Shown piece after piece: positions 25,201-35,074 of a DNA stretch of 64,000 nucleotides. The number at the start of each line of letters is the position of its first letter. Position 1 is the first letter of the stretch. Location of the stretch: the NCBI GenBank assembly GCA_030762895.1, contig JAUPTC010000120.1, positions 31,996 to 95,995 of the forward strand, given 5' to 3'. The position numbers were made by a program, and so were the translations under genes. Under the pieces are notes generated by a model that was not told the origin of the DNA, made no database searches, and was given only the letters and a program-made list of their open reading frames with translations. This stretch comes from Sophora flavescens (Eukaryota > Streptophyta > Magnoliopsida > Fabales > Fabaceae).

Positions 25201-26374
25201 TTTTTCAAAACGAAAAATAAATTCAACTGTGTTGAAAGTGCTGTTGAACTTAGTAACCGAGACGTCAGGGTACTAAGGTTCTTTGTTGTTATGGACTTGG
25301 GGTCCTTTGGACTTTGAGGTCCTGTAGACTTGGTGTCTACTGTATACGTTGTGTATACTGTGTTTAAACATTTAAGATGTTTTCTACTACCACGAACCTA
25401 AGACTGATTGCAAGGTCGAGAGGTGTCGTGATTGAGCACTCGGACTGTGAGGTCCTGTGTTTTAATGAAAGTTTTAAAGATGGTTAAAACTGTGTGAGTC
25501 GTAAGCCATTTTGAGCTTCGGCAAAGAAAGATTAAGCACAAAGAAAAGTGTCAAGAACAGAGTGTTTTTCCATGCATTTGGCAGACGTGCCTGTGTTCTG
25601 ATTGTGTGTCTGTGACTCTGTGTCTGTGGCTGTGGGCCTGTGTTTTGACTGCGTGTCTGTGACTGCGTGTTTGTGGCTGTGGGCCTGTGTTCTGACTGCG
25701 TGTCTGTAACTGCGTGTCTGTGGCTGTGGGCCTGTAACTATCGAGTCTGATCAACTCATCACCATGTTGGAGATATCTCATGACATTAAGTGTGAATGTT
25801 TAGATGATGGATAGAAGTTTTCATGCATAGTTTTCCAATGTTGATGTTTGGGGTGTGAAACCCACTGATAAACTGTATGCTATAATTGAGATGTTTATGT
25901 ATATGTGTATGTGTCTTCTTTTGTGCTAGAATTTAGTTATCGTGTTAAATCCGTATATTGGTGTCTCACCCTTACAAACATATCAGAGTCGCACAAGGAG
26001 TATGACCTCTACAAGAAGGAGGAGGCTGTTTAGTTCGGGGCATGTTGTTGCTGCTTCTATGGGTGGTAGTGTCAGTTAGTTACGACCAGCTTAGGTCCTA
26101 TTGTGTTATATTATGTTGTAAGAGTAAATTAAACTGGTAAGGATCTAGGTGTGAAAACATATGTGGCAGTATAGTTGTATAACTTATATACAGTATGTAT
26201 TTAAGTGTGGTTTGATTTCGTTGTTGTTGTCTTGAGGATTAAAAGAAAAAAATTTATCACCATATTTTGAAAAGATGAACGTTGAGAAAACATTATTTTC
26301 CGAAAGCAACCAGCAAATTAAGTTTTATTTCTGCAAACAGGTAGAAATGTGATGACCCGAATTAGGGTGTCACA
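22289..26374 (+). repeat. 5' long terminal repeat (4,086 bp) of the gag-only element
   Basis: The repeat begins TGTAACACCCCGATTTTCGC and ends GGTGTCACA. It matches the 3' LTR (28264-29497 plus 36648-39423) along its whole length with scattered substitutions and small indels. It contains a GTGTCTGTGACTG-type minisatellite near 25590-25731. Short ORFs inside (for example 22523-22792 and 25551-25781) are also seen in the other LTR and look like chance frames. About 24240-26000 is homologous, in opposite orientation, to 54400-56100 in the right-hand gypsy LTR, so the two families are relatives. Confidence 0.92.
25590..25731 (+). repeat. TGTCTGTG-rich minisatellite within the 5' LTR
   Basis: Short repeats of the type CTGTGTTCTGACTGCGTGTC and TGTGGCTGTGGGC run for ~140 bp. 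The equivalent in the 3' LTR (38700-38780) is only ~80 bp, so copy number has changed by ~60 bp since insertion. Read on the minus strand it gives a Thr/Gln/His/Ser-rich frame that I do not regard as a gene. Confidence 0.85.
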
Positions 26375-26378
26375 TTAG

Positions 26379-26390
26379 TGGTATTAGAGC
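26379..26390 (+). other. Primer binding site, initiator tRNA-Met type
   Basis: TGGTATTAGAGC lies four bases after the 5' LTR. The usual plant gypsy/copia primer site complementary to initiator tRNA-Met is TGGTATCAGAGC; here there is one C-to-T change. The right-hand gypsy elements keep the canonical form. Confidence 0.85.
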
Positions 26391-26559
26391 TGGTCGAGTC
26401 TTTCGGGATCTTTGGGGAATAGGTCTGTTGTGTTGACATTGTGTTTTCTCTGAGTTAAGTTTTGTTTGAATTACTTCTTAGAAGTAATGTGTGTTAATAC
26501 ACCAATGCACGTTTCATTTTCTGGTTGCGGTCTAACTGATTTTGTTCTACAGGTCAGTT

Positions 26560-27764
26560 ATGGAACCGGCACCAGAAGGTGGACGTGGACGAGGACGTGG
26601 ACGCGGTCGTGGACGTGGTCGCAGAGGTGGTCCTATTGGTGGCCGTGGTAATATGAATGAGAACTATGATGATGGAGGGGACTATGCCGCTCAGGCTATG
26701 GAACATGTGGCAGCTGCAATTGCCAATCAAACTGCATCTATGAATGCTCAGAATCTACAAGCTGCGGAAGGCAAGGCTTTGATAGTGTTTCGAAGTCAAA
26801 ATCCTTCACAGTTTGGTGGGGATGCTGATCATGAGAAAGCTGATTTATGGATTCAGGAGCTGGAGAAAATTTTTGAGTTGGTGGTCACGCCGGCAGAAGT
26901 TAGGGTCACTTATGCTGCTTTCCTACTGGTAGGAGATGCGGAGTATTGGTGGAAAGGTGCCAGGCCTCTTTGTTAGAGGCTGATCATCAAGACATTACTT
27001 GGAACGTTTTTCGAACTGCATTCATGGATAAGTATTTTCTGGAGAGCGCTAGGATCGAGAAAGAGGTGGAATTTATGGGATTACAACAACAAGACATGTT
27101 TGTGGGAGAGTATGCGGCTAAGTTTGAATCGCTTGCCAAATACTTCCGTTTCTTTCAGGCACAACCCAATGAGAGCTGGAAGTGTGAGAGGTTCGCAGCG
27201 GGACTGAGATTTGAGATTAAGGAATTTTTCTTACCTCTGCAACTGCGAACTTTTCAAGCTTTGGTCGAAATGAGTCGGAAGATTGAGCAGATGAGGAAAG
27301 GAAGAAATGATAAGGGAAATGTTGGAGGACCCACTAGATCCAAGGATCAATCTGAGAATCAGGGAGAAAAGCAAGTGCAGAGAAAACCTTATTTCCGACC
27401 ACCAGGAAATGACCAGAATCGACAACAACATCATTCGAATTTTGTTGCATTGGGGAGTGGTGGTCAAACGAACCAAAGTCAAGGCCAACTTAAAAGGTGC
27501 TACAGATGTGGGGATCCAAATCACATGATGAATACTTGCCCTGAAAAGGGGACTAGGTGTTTCAATTGTAATCAAGTGGGACATTTGGCAAGGGATTGCA
27601 ATGCACTAAAGAGATCTAAGTGTTTCAACTGTGGTCAAATGGGACATTGGGCGAAGGATTGCAATGCACCAAAGCATGGACCGGCTGTCAATAATACTAG
27701 AGCAAATAAGCCGACGGTTGCGGGTAGAGTTTTTCATGTGTGGAATGCTAAGACTTCAAACTAG
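26560..27764 (+). pseudogene. gag: Gypsy gag polyprotein, frameshifted
   Basis: Gag forms the retrotransposon particle and binds its RNA. The best start is the ATG at 26560 (MEPAPEGG), followed by an Arg-Gly tract of about 25 residues. A retrotransposon capsid-like region follows, with FRSQNPSQFGG, the LWIQELEKIFEL stretch and GDAEYWW. The frame stops at 26974 after GARPLC and continues two bases out of phase from about 26946, through LLEADHQDITW, the FMDKYFLESARIEKEVEFM stretch and FAAGLRFEI, then a basic linker. Three CCHC knuckles end it: CYRCGDPNHMMNTC, CFNCNQVGHLARDC and CFNCGQMGHWAKDC. Two extra bases near 26970 explain the break. The frame ends shortly after AGRVFHVWNA, where the protease would normally begin. 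Otherwise it is well preserved over about 400 residues. Confidence 0.9.
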
Positions 27765-28263
27765 GACGGTAATCTCTTAACTATGCTATTTTAATTCGGG
27801 TACAATTCATACTTTGTTTCAATGGATTGTGTGTTTCAACTATTCAATTGGTCACTGTGACATTTAGTATGTTTGGCTGTCCTATTTTGTTCAGGATAGA
27901 CGCTTTCTTGACAAAACTAGTTTCTCAAATGAGACTTGCTCTAGTCACTTTTACGGTTGGTAGAAAGTTATTCGGTCCGAATTCTTGACGGACCATAGTT
28001 CTTTTAAATTGTTGGCAAAGATATTCTTGTGAGAGAAGAAACTTTCTTTGATTCAAGTTTGTAAACATGTACCGATCATACATTTTTACTTCCCTGAATT
28101 TGTTAAAGAATCTTTATGTACAGAATATTCTTGTATTCTTATCAGATTGATGAAATTCTTTTATATACTTTCTTGTGAGAGTATGACTTTGGGATTAAGA
28201 TATCCTATTCAGTTTCGAGTCACGAAATTTCGAGGACGAAATTTTTTTTAAGTGGGGTAGTAA
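27765..28263 (+). other. Residual 3' internal region and polypurine tract
   Basis: About 490 bp separate gag from the 3' LTR. I find no protease, reverse transcriptase or integrase motif. The end contains CGAAATTTCGAGGACGAAAT, a run of T, then AAGTGGGGTAGTAA (about 28250-28263) immediately before the LTR. The same segment precedes the LTR of the right-hand gypsy element on the minus strand (57621-57646), which supports its role as the plus-strand primer site. Confidence 0.75.
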
Positions 28264-29497
28264 TGTAACACCCCGATTTTCGCTGCTTCGCAATATCGGT
28301 AATAAATATATAAATATATATTTTTATCCAGGACTTAGAAAATGATTTTGGATAAACCAAGGCCATTTCCTTGTTATACTTATTATCATAAGGTTACGGG
28401 GAAGTTTTTGGTTGAAAATTCAGACGGAAACCGGTCTGCCGTTTTCTGTGTTTTCACTGACAGTAAGAGTTTACTGCTCAGAAGACCTAATTTTAACTCG
28501 TGAACGAGATGAAAAATGTTTGTATCGTATTTACTACGATACTGGAAGTTTTGAAAATTTTGGTAAAAAAATTAAAATATTATATTTGTTGCGGGTGTAT
28601 ACGTCGAGATATCTCTAGGAAAAGCTTGCGCCAGATGAACCAAGGAGTCGGCAACGGAGCTGAGGTGATGGATTTGACCGACTTGACGAGCATTCATGAC
28701 GAGCTTATCCGAGTCATAATGGCCATAATGGCGCATTTATGGCGGAAGGTATCTTTTGCCTGGAAATGACCATTTTACCCTTGTCTCTTCATGAAAATTA
28801 CAAGCCATGCCATTGAGAATTTTGACCAAATCAATCCAAAACTCACGGCTCCTTCATCCATTCCAAGCACTTGGACATCCCTTTTTCCTAGCCATAAATG
28901 AGCATTGATGTGAAGTGGATGAGTCATAGGCAAAGTCACATTATCATCATTCTCCCGAAATTGCCATGAAATTATGACTCTTATCTGTTCTGAATATCGG
29001 AAAACTTTCAACATGAAAGTTGTTCATCTTTCTCTCTTCTTTCCAACGACATAAAGATCATAAAAAACGGACAAGTATAGTGAAAGATATTTCTAAATAA
29101 CCAAAACTGTTCTAAATCTTCATCATTCTTTATCTTTCTCTCTAAACTTCTCAAGAACACATAGAAAACCAAGGTTAATTAACCATGATTTGCAACACAA
29201 AATGTCTTCTCCCTAATATGTGGTGTAAGAGGCAGCCACATCTCTTCAAATTTATGACCACATATTTTATTAACCATGATTACAAATAAACCCTAGTTAG
29301 GTTACTATTAACTATGGCTAAGTTATTATATTATTTTCTAACTTAACCTTGATCAAATAAAGCCAACCATGGTTCTTTTATCTCATTGAACCACATGTTT
29401 TCTCCTCACACCCACCTCTAAACCGTGCCCATCATCCACACTTGAACCATTTTGTTTCATTTTCCAACTTCATCATTTTGTCTCTCTCAAAACTTCA
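28264..29497 (+). repeat. 3' LTR of the gag-only element, first part
   Basis: The sequence begins TGTAACACCCCG and matches 22289-23510 closely. It is interrupted after CTCTCAAAACTTCA by the CACTA transposon. The uninterrupted 5' LTR reads AAAACTTCATGTTC at this point, which gives an exact empty-site reference. Confidence 0.93.
29495..29497. other. Target-site duplication TCA, left copy of the inner CACTA element
   Basis: TCA precedes the element here and follows it at 36648-36650. The intact 5' LTR has a single TCA at this point. Three-base duplications are characteristic of the CACTA superfamily. Confidence 0.95.
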
Positions 29498-29511
29498 CAC
29501 TACAACAGATT

Positions 29512-29865
29512 GGACTTTTAATAGCACACCTTTTATAGAATTTCCGTGCGGAAATGCTATTAAAAGTGATGGGGGGACTTTTAATAGCGGTTCCTTAAGG
29601 AACCGCTATCTTAGGTATCACCTAAGATAGCGTTTCCTTAAGGAACCACTATTAAAAGTCAAGCTGCAGGAAAAGATAGCGCTTCCATCAGGAAGCGCTA
29701 TCTTAACTAACAACCTAAGATAGCGGTTCCAAACGGAAACGCTATCTTTTCTAATTTGCAATAAATAAATAAAATAAAATCAACTTTTAATAGCATTTGT
29801 AAATTGAAATGCTATTAAAAGGTAACGTTTAGATAGCGTTTAAAATTAGAAACGCTATCTTAGGT
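29512..29865. repeat. Left subterminal palindromic repeats, inner CACTA element
   Basis: Many direct and inverted copies of a ~10-bp core, GATAGCGTTT, GATAGCGGTT or TTTTAATAGC, are paired into hairpins, for example GCGGTTCCTTAAGGAACCGC near 29588. In known CACTA elements such subterminal repeats bind the TNPA-type protein. That function is inferred here. Confidence 0.85.
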
Positions 29866-31017
29866 GAGAATTACCCCTGCGCGCGTATCCTTTCATCCTT
29901 CAATTCTCAGTTTCTCAGTTCAAGTCTAGGGTTGTCATCCAGATAGCCTTCTCCCTCTCACTCTTGCTCAAGCCTCAGACTCCCTCTCACTCTGACGCCG
30001 TCGTCCCTTCAATAACGCGGCTTTAGGTGAACTAAACTTTGCCTTCTTCTCTTTTCCCTTCACGCTTTCAAAAAAAAAACTCTCTCTCTCTCTCGAACAC
30101 ACACATCAACACACCGCTACCGTCGTCGTCCCGGAACTGGTGAACACCCGCGGCAACTCCCTCTCACGCAGAAACGTAGAAACTCAGTGACGCCGTCCCG
30201 CACGACTGACGTCGCCGCCGGGGTGCTTGTTCAGTGACTTTCGCGGTCAATCACTTTCTTCAATGAACGCCGCCTCCGAGGTGCTTGTTCAGTGACTTTA
30301 CGCGGCCAATCACTCTCTTCAATGAACTTTCAGGTAACTGTTTTATGATTTAGGGTATCATTACTCTGTTTGTTTTGCTCATTTCTCCCCAACCCCAGCC
30401 GAAAACCTCACCAATCCCAGCAAGCGAAAATTTCGCTCAGTGTGATGGAAATAGAATGAGTTTTCCTGTTTGAACATTTTGAAAATGGTGAACTAATTAT
30501 TGTTTGCAGTTTTCGCTCAGTGTCATGCCTCATCTTTCACTGATTTGTCTTTTCTGGGTTATCCACATTCAACCTCAATGTTTCTGATTTTCTTAGTAAA
30601 ATGGCAGACTCACCCAGCTTTATTTTTCTTGTCATTTCTCGTTTTCATGATATCTTGTGGTATATTGAGAAATAAAACTTGTAGCTTTGCCTAATAAATA
30701 TGATTTGAAATCATCCATTCTGAGGGTCCTATATTTGTTATTCTTTGGAGCCCCATTCTAATTTAAATCATTTCATAATCTTGCTTATTTTCATATGAAC
30801 ATTAGTTGTTTGATAAAATGTCTAGACCAAGTTCTCTAACATTAATCACTATGTTGGCCTGTTTATATGTTCACGCAAGCTGTGCTATTTTTGTTATTAT
30901 TGATTCCATGTTAGTTTAGTTAGCACAATGCCAATGTTGGAGGATTCTTCTTGCATATTTGTGGCCTTCTAGCTAGTCTATGAGTAACAGTCCTCAACTT
31001 GTGTCTTTATGTAGGTA
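29866..31017 (+). other. Promoter/leader-like region of the inner CACTA element
   Basis: This GC-richer stretch contains a CT/CA microsatellite near 30080-30110 and an imperfect tandem repeat of about 57 bp. That repeat (about 30212-30265 and 30269-30327) contains GGTGCTTGTTCAGTGACTTT and ends TTCAATGAAC. It then becomes AT-rich and intron-like. I see no convincing long reading frame; 30500-30694 is an unsupported 64-residue frame. It probably supplies the 5' leader and first introns, and may itself be captured host DNA. Confidence 0.5.
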
Positions 31018-31070
31018 TGGAATTTTCGCGAAAGCCAAAGAATAGGAACTTGAATACATACTTCAGGTAC
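31018..31070 (+). CDS. Possible small first exon, unrecognised
   Basis: An ATG at 31018 opens MEFSRKPKNRNLNTYF and reaches CTTCAG followed by GTACTAA, a plausible donor. The next likely exon is the anamorsin-like one after TTTCAAGCAG at about 31145. I do not recognise the peptide. It could be captured with the anamorsin fragment or be transposon leader. Confidence 0.3.
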
Positions 31071-31145
31071 TAAACCTTTCTTGTTTTCTTAATTTGATTC
31101 AAGTGAGGAATATGCAGTGTAAGTTAATTTGGGGTTTCAAGCAGA

Positions 31146-31246
31146 GAGAGTTCACCTAAAGTGCAATTTGATGTTGATTCAGATCTGATTGATGAAGATA
31201 GTCTTTTGAGTGAAAAAGATTTGAAGAAACCCCAACTGCCACCTGG
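31146..31246 (+). pseudogene. DRE2: Captured exon of an anamorsin/DRE2-like gene
   Basis: An exon bounded by AAGCAG on the left and CCACCTG/GTAAAG on the right reads SSPKVQFDVDSDLIDEDSLL and continues SEKDLKKPQLPP. This matches the conserved linker of plant anamorsin (DRE2/CIAPIN1), just before its Cys-rich Fe-S region. Anamorsin works in cytosolic iron-sulfur cluster assembly by relaying electrons. The Cys-rich domain and the N-terminal methyltransferase-like domain are absent nearby, so this is a transduplicated piece and not a working gene. It sits upstream of the transposase exon on the same strand and could be spliced into a chimeric transcript. The identification comes from recalling the motif and has not been searched. 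Confidence 0.8.
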
Positions 31247-32405
31247 TAAAGAGTACTCTTCTAGTTTCTATCATCAATTGATCAGTATTCTGTGTGATAT
31301 TAGGCTAAATCTTGAATGTTTGTTGTCTGTAGAAATATTGAAAGGCAAGTGATGTACAACTAGTTGGATACTTGAATGGCATTTTGTTAATGAATGACTA
31401 GTTGTAGTTGAACTTTTTTCATTTTCCTTCTTTAGTACTTCACTAAAGCACTCCCTTATCATATGATTCGAGCTCATGTAGATTTTAGAAATTATTAATG
31501 CATATTTAAGTTGATATTACTATTAGATATTTAGTTCATAATCAGCATTTGGACTTTAGAACTATATCACCGAGAATAAGAATGGCATGTGACTTCTCAC
31601 TTCACAGTCAATGTCATAAGTCCATCAATCTAATATCCTTTGGAAGATCATAAGGCATAAAGGGCAAACCTCTTTGTTCGATTTACTTCACTTGTCTAGT
31701 CAAGCTTCCATACAAGAACAAGGGAAATAGATTCTAAACAGCACTCAATCCCAATGAGAGAAGGAATTTGCTAATAATGAATGCAACTTAAACAAACAAA
31801 CATACCCTATAGGAGGAGTTGTACCAAGGCCATTAGCAAGCAGATTTCTCCTTAGCTGCTTGTCTCATGTTGTTATCTCTGTTTGTGTTTTTAATTAACT
31901 ATAGAATATAGAGCTTTGAGTGACTATGAGTTGCAGTATATATCAGTGGCAGTGGCATATATATGTGTGTTCATGTAGTTTTCTGCAGAAACTTGCATCA
32001 TGTTCAAAGTTCCACTGTATTCAAATGGCCGGCCATGCCACGCTTTTTGAAGCTATAGTTGAAAGTCTAATCAATATTGGAAACATGATTATGCATTCTT
32101 ATTTCTTTAATTAGACTTCTAATTTTGGGTTTTTAATTAGACTATTAGACTTGTCAGTTTGCTACATCAAGTAACATTGGACCGTAGATTTCTTGAAATT
32201 AACACTTTTTATTTACTATCATCAAGTACATGGCATATTTTGGCAATTCAGCAGTGTGACTATTTCTGATTATCACTAGATTCACAAGCATTTTGTTGTT
32301 GGATAGCTATCACAGACTGTTGTTGGTTCACATTGCATGTAGACATCAACCACTCTAAACTCAAAGTAAATATGGTTAATAAATATTTTTGTAGATCGGG
32401 AAAGC
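31247..32405 (+). other. Intron-like spacer between the captured exon and the transposase
   Basis: AT-rich sequence with no recognisable domain. Short frames at 31274-31477 (minus), 31920-32114 and 32282-32515 (minus) have no family resemblance and no conserved context. It may include remnants of captured introns. Confidence 0.5.
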
Positions 32406-33269
32406 ATGGATCGGAAATGGATGTCTGCCAATCGTTTAACGAAGGAGTATGAGGATGGGGTGCAAGAGTTCATTAGGTTTGCAGTTCGGCATGCAGAAAA
32501 CCCTAGTACAATCATATGTCCTTGTTTAGATTGTTGTTATGCAAGGCGAGTTAGTGCAGCCGAGTTGGAAGAACATTTAGTGTGTAATGGAATCGATCAA
32601 AGTTATACATGTTGGACAAAACATGGTGAGACAAGAGCTGAGTCTAGTGAAATGAGGAATCGTTTGAGATATTCATCAAACGATACCGACACAAATACTT
32701 ATGAGGGCGATCGTTTTGAAGACATTGCAAATGCTGTTGAATAGGATCTTCATGATTGTCCTCAAATGTTTGAGAGGTTGGTAAGTGATGCAGAGCAACC
32801 ATTGTATGATGGTTGTACTAAACTCACAAGATTGTCGGCGATGTTAAAGTTGTATAACTTGAAATCGGGCAACGGATGGACTGATAAGAGCTTTACGGAC
32901 TTACTCACACTATTGAAAGACATGTTGCCGGAGGATAATGTGCTTCCTAGTCGGACATATGAGGCTAAACAAATGTTACGCTCTATTGGCATGAGCTATG
33001 AGAGGATACATGCTTGTCCTAACGATTGCATTTTATTTCGGAATGTATATGCATCGTTAAAGATGTGTCCTAAATGTAATGCCTCACGATATAAGAAGAA
33101 AGAATCAGATCCAGAGAAGGTTGTGTGGTATTTTCCCATAATACCCAGATTTAGGCGCATGTACCGTAGTTCGGAAGATTCAAAGCACTTGACATGGCAT
33201 GAGGATGAAAGGATCAAAGATGGCAAGCTGCGGCACCCGGCAGATTCTCCTCAAAGGATCAAAGATGGT
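32406..33269 (+). pseudogene. TNPD-type CACTA transposase, N-terminal part only
   Basis: The frame starts MDRKWMSANRLTKEYEDGV, the transposase-associated N-terminal domain, with a zinc-ligand-like CPCLDC. After an in-frame TAG at 32742 the same frame resumes through DLHDCPQMFERL, LYDGCTKLTRLSAMLKLYNL, HACPNDCILFRN and MCPKCNASRY to RHPADSPQ. These are the opening motifs of the Transposase_21 domain. The family then continues through the catalytic region (for example LATDGMNP, seen in the larger CACTA element), but here the sequence breaks off. The 15-mer AAGGATCAAAGATGG occurs at about 33209 and again at about 33255, where a donor GTATGT follows. The rest of the catalytic domain is gone, so the protein cannot be a transposase. 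Confidence 0.88.
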
Positions 33270-33361
33270 ATGTAATTGCATTTTTCCACCTTTTCATATA
33301 CGGCGTATATTTATTACATTAGTTGATCACTAACTGGCATATTGAAATGCAAAATTTCCAG

Positions 33362-34873
33362 GCACCTGCAAAATCTAAAGGCAAGGGCAGAGTGTCTGAA
33401 TATACAAAGGAGTCAATTACAACCCCGGAAAATAAAGGAGGCAACTCTGAGGCCAACCCTCCTACAGCTGGTTCAACTAACATTTCTCTGGAATATTTCA
33501 ATTTTCTTAAAATACATGAACGAAAGAATATGAAAAATGATGACCAATTGGACATAGAGATAGAACAAAATATTTTTGGTCATCATATCATTGATATGAT
33601 CAATGCTGAAAATATCAGAGAAATTGTAAATCATGAATGGATATCTTCCTCCGTTATTTTCGTATATATCAGGTACTAAATCAGGCTTAAAGTGTACAAT
33701 ATTTTTTTAGTCTTTCCATTTAAATATTGATGTCATTGGTGTAATCCATTTTTATATTTTAATTGAAGGTATTTGTATGAAGAATTTTTGTTTCCAAAGG
33801 AAAGAACGAGGAGGTTTCTGTTCTTGTCCCCACACCAAACAAACGAGGAGGTTTCTTTTCTTGTCCCCACACCAAACAAATACATACGGCTTCTTCGGGA
33901 GGGATTCACAGATAACGTATATATAGCTGACCGGTTTGCAACTACAGAAAGAGAATATCGGCCATTGTTTCTAGCGCCGTGCAATGTTGGGTGAGTCACT
34001 TATCCTATAGGACTTAATTCACAATAATGAATTATATAAAAGTTGAGGTGCTTAGGATTTGTTATCTCAACATTTTTGTAGGAATCATTGGGTCTTGTCT
34101 TGCGCGATAAATCTTGTTGAAGAGATTATTTACTATCTGGATTCCTTGCATGTTGATCCAAGGAATCGCCCAAAATTAAAGAATCATTCGATAAGTAAGC
34201 ATGCTTTTACATTTCTGATTTTCTATGCTTTTACATTTCTGATTTTCCATGGTAGATACATGTTGCAAGTTGTCATGGTTCTAATGTGCTTTTGATTTTT
34301 GACATTAGAATAAGCGTGTTGAATTGGCATATCTTTGGGTTGTAGCTGTTGTGGTTCAAAATAAAAAAAAAGCATGCGTGTGTTTGTGATGATTGAAAAT
34401 ATGTTTCTTAATGAAGTCTGTTTGATTTTGTGATTAGTGCTTTGCAAGTTTATCGTGCACGTAGCGGAGCTAAGGTGTCGCGTTTAAAGGCAACCAACAT
34501 TAAATGGATTGAGATAGAGGTATATTTGCAAAAACTTAATGCGCAATTAGATAAAAAAAAACTATATTGATTTACTATTTTATTTTTTTATAGTGCCCAA
34601 GAACAACCCAACGATACAGATTGTGGGTACTATGTCATGTGTTTCATGAAGGAAATTATCTTACGAGAACCAAGTTAAAATACCAATGGCGGTATGTTGT
34701 TTACTTAGCTTTTAATCGTGATTTGTTCAAATGTTTTAGCAATTGTAACTTAATTTATTTAATTTTTATGTCGCGATACTTCCACGACTTCAAATGCTCC
34801 ACATACTCCCTTTGCTCAACTATCTCAAGTCAAGGAAGATTGGTGTCGCTATATTGTTGAAAAGTTTATTTGA
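33362..34873 (+). pseudogene. Ulp1/C48-like protease domain, C-terminal part of the fused CACTA transposase
   Basis: Several exons with GT/AG borders continue after the TNPD fragment. They are about 33362-33672 (Lys/Ser/Thr-rich linker, then KIHERKNMKND), 33769-33989, 34082-34194 (NHWVLSCAINLVEEIIYYLD, giving the catalytic His), 34438-34520 (VYRARSGAKVSRLKATNIKW), about 34594-34690 (DTDCGYYVMCFMKEII, giving the catalytic Cys) and a last piece ending FAQLSQVKEDW and then TGA at 34871. His and Cys contexts match Ulp1-type cysteine proteases found in plant CACTA and Mutator-like elements. A one-base insertion just before the Cys exon motif, a probable further shift after KEIILRE, and a 37-bp tandem duplication near 33805-33878 break the frame. 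Confidence 0.82.
33805..33878 (+). repeat. 37-bp tandem duplication inside a transposase exon
   Basis: AACGAGGAGGTTTCT to CACACCAAACA occurs twice with a 37-bp offset (first at 33805, second at 33842) with one substitution. The offset is not a multiple of three, so the duplicated copy is read in another frame (RRFLFLSPHQT, then NEEVSFLVPTPNK). Confidence 0.9.
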
Positions 34874-35074
34874 TTATGTCAAATTGATCCACGATAGTTG
34901 CAGCAATACTCATTGGTATGTGAAATCCTTATATTTGAATTTCTGAGTTACGACAAGATATTCTTGTTCAAGTATTCATGTTCTGTAATGTGAAGGTTCA
35001 GTTTTTTAGTCTTTATATTTTTTTCTTTGATAATCAGTTTTTTAGTCTTTATTTTTTTTTTCTTTGATAATCAG

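Noticed and set aside
25551..25781. Thr/Gln/His-rich minus-strand ORF
   Set aside because: It is a reading of the TGTCTGTG minisatellite; length differs between the two LTRs.
27231..27584. 117-residue minus-strand ORF and the 73-residue plus ORF at 27307-27528
   Set aside because: Both are shadows of the gag frame.
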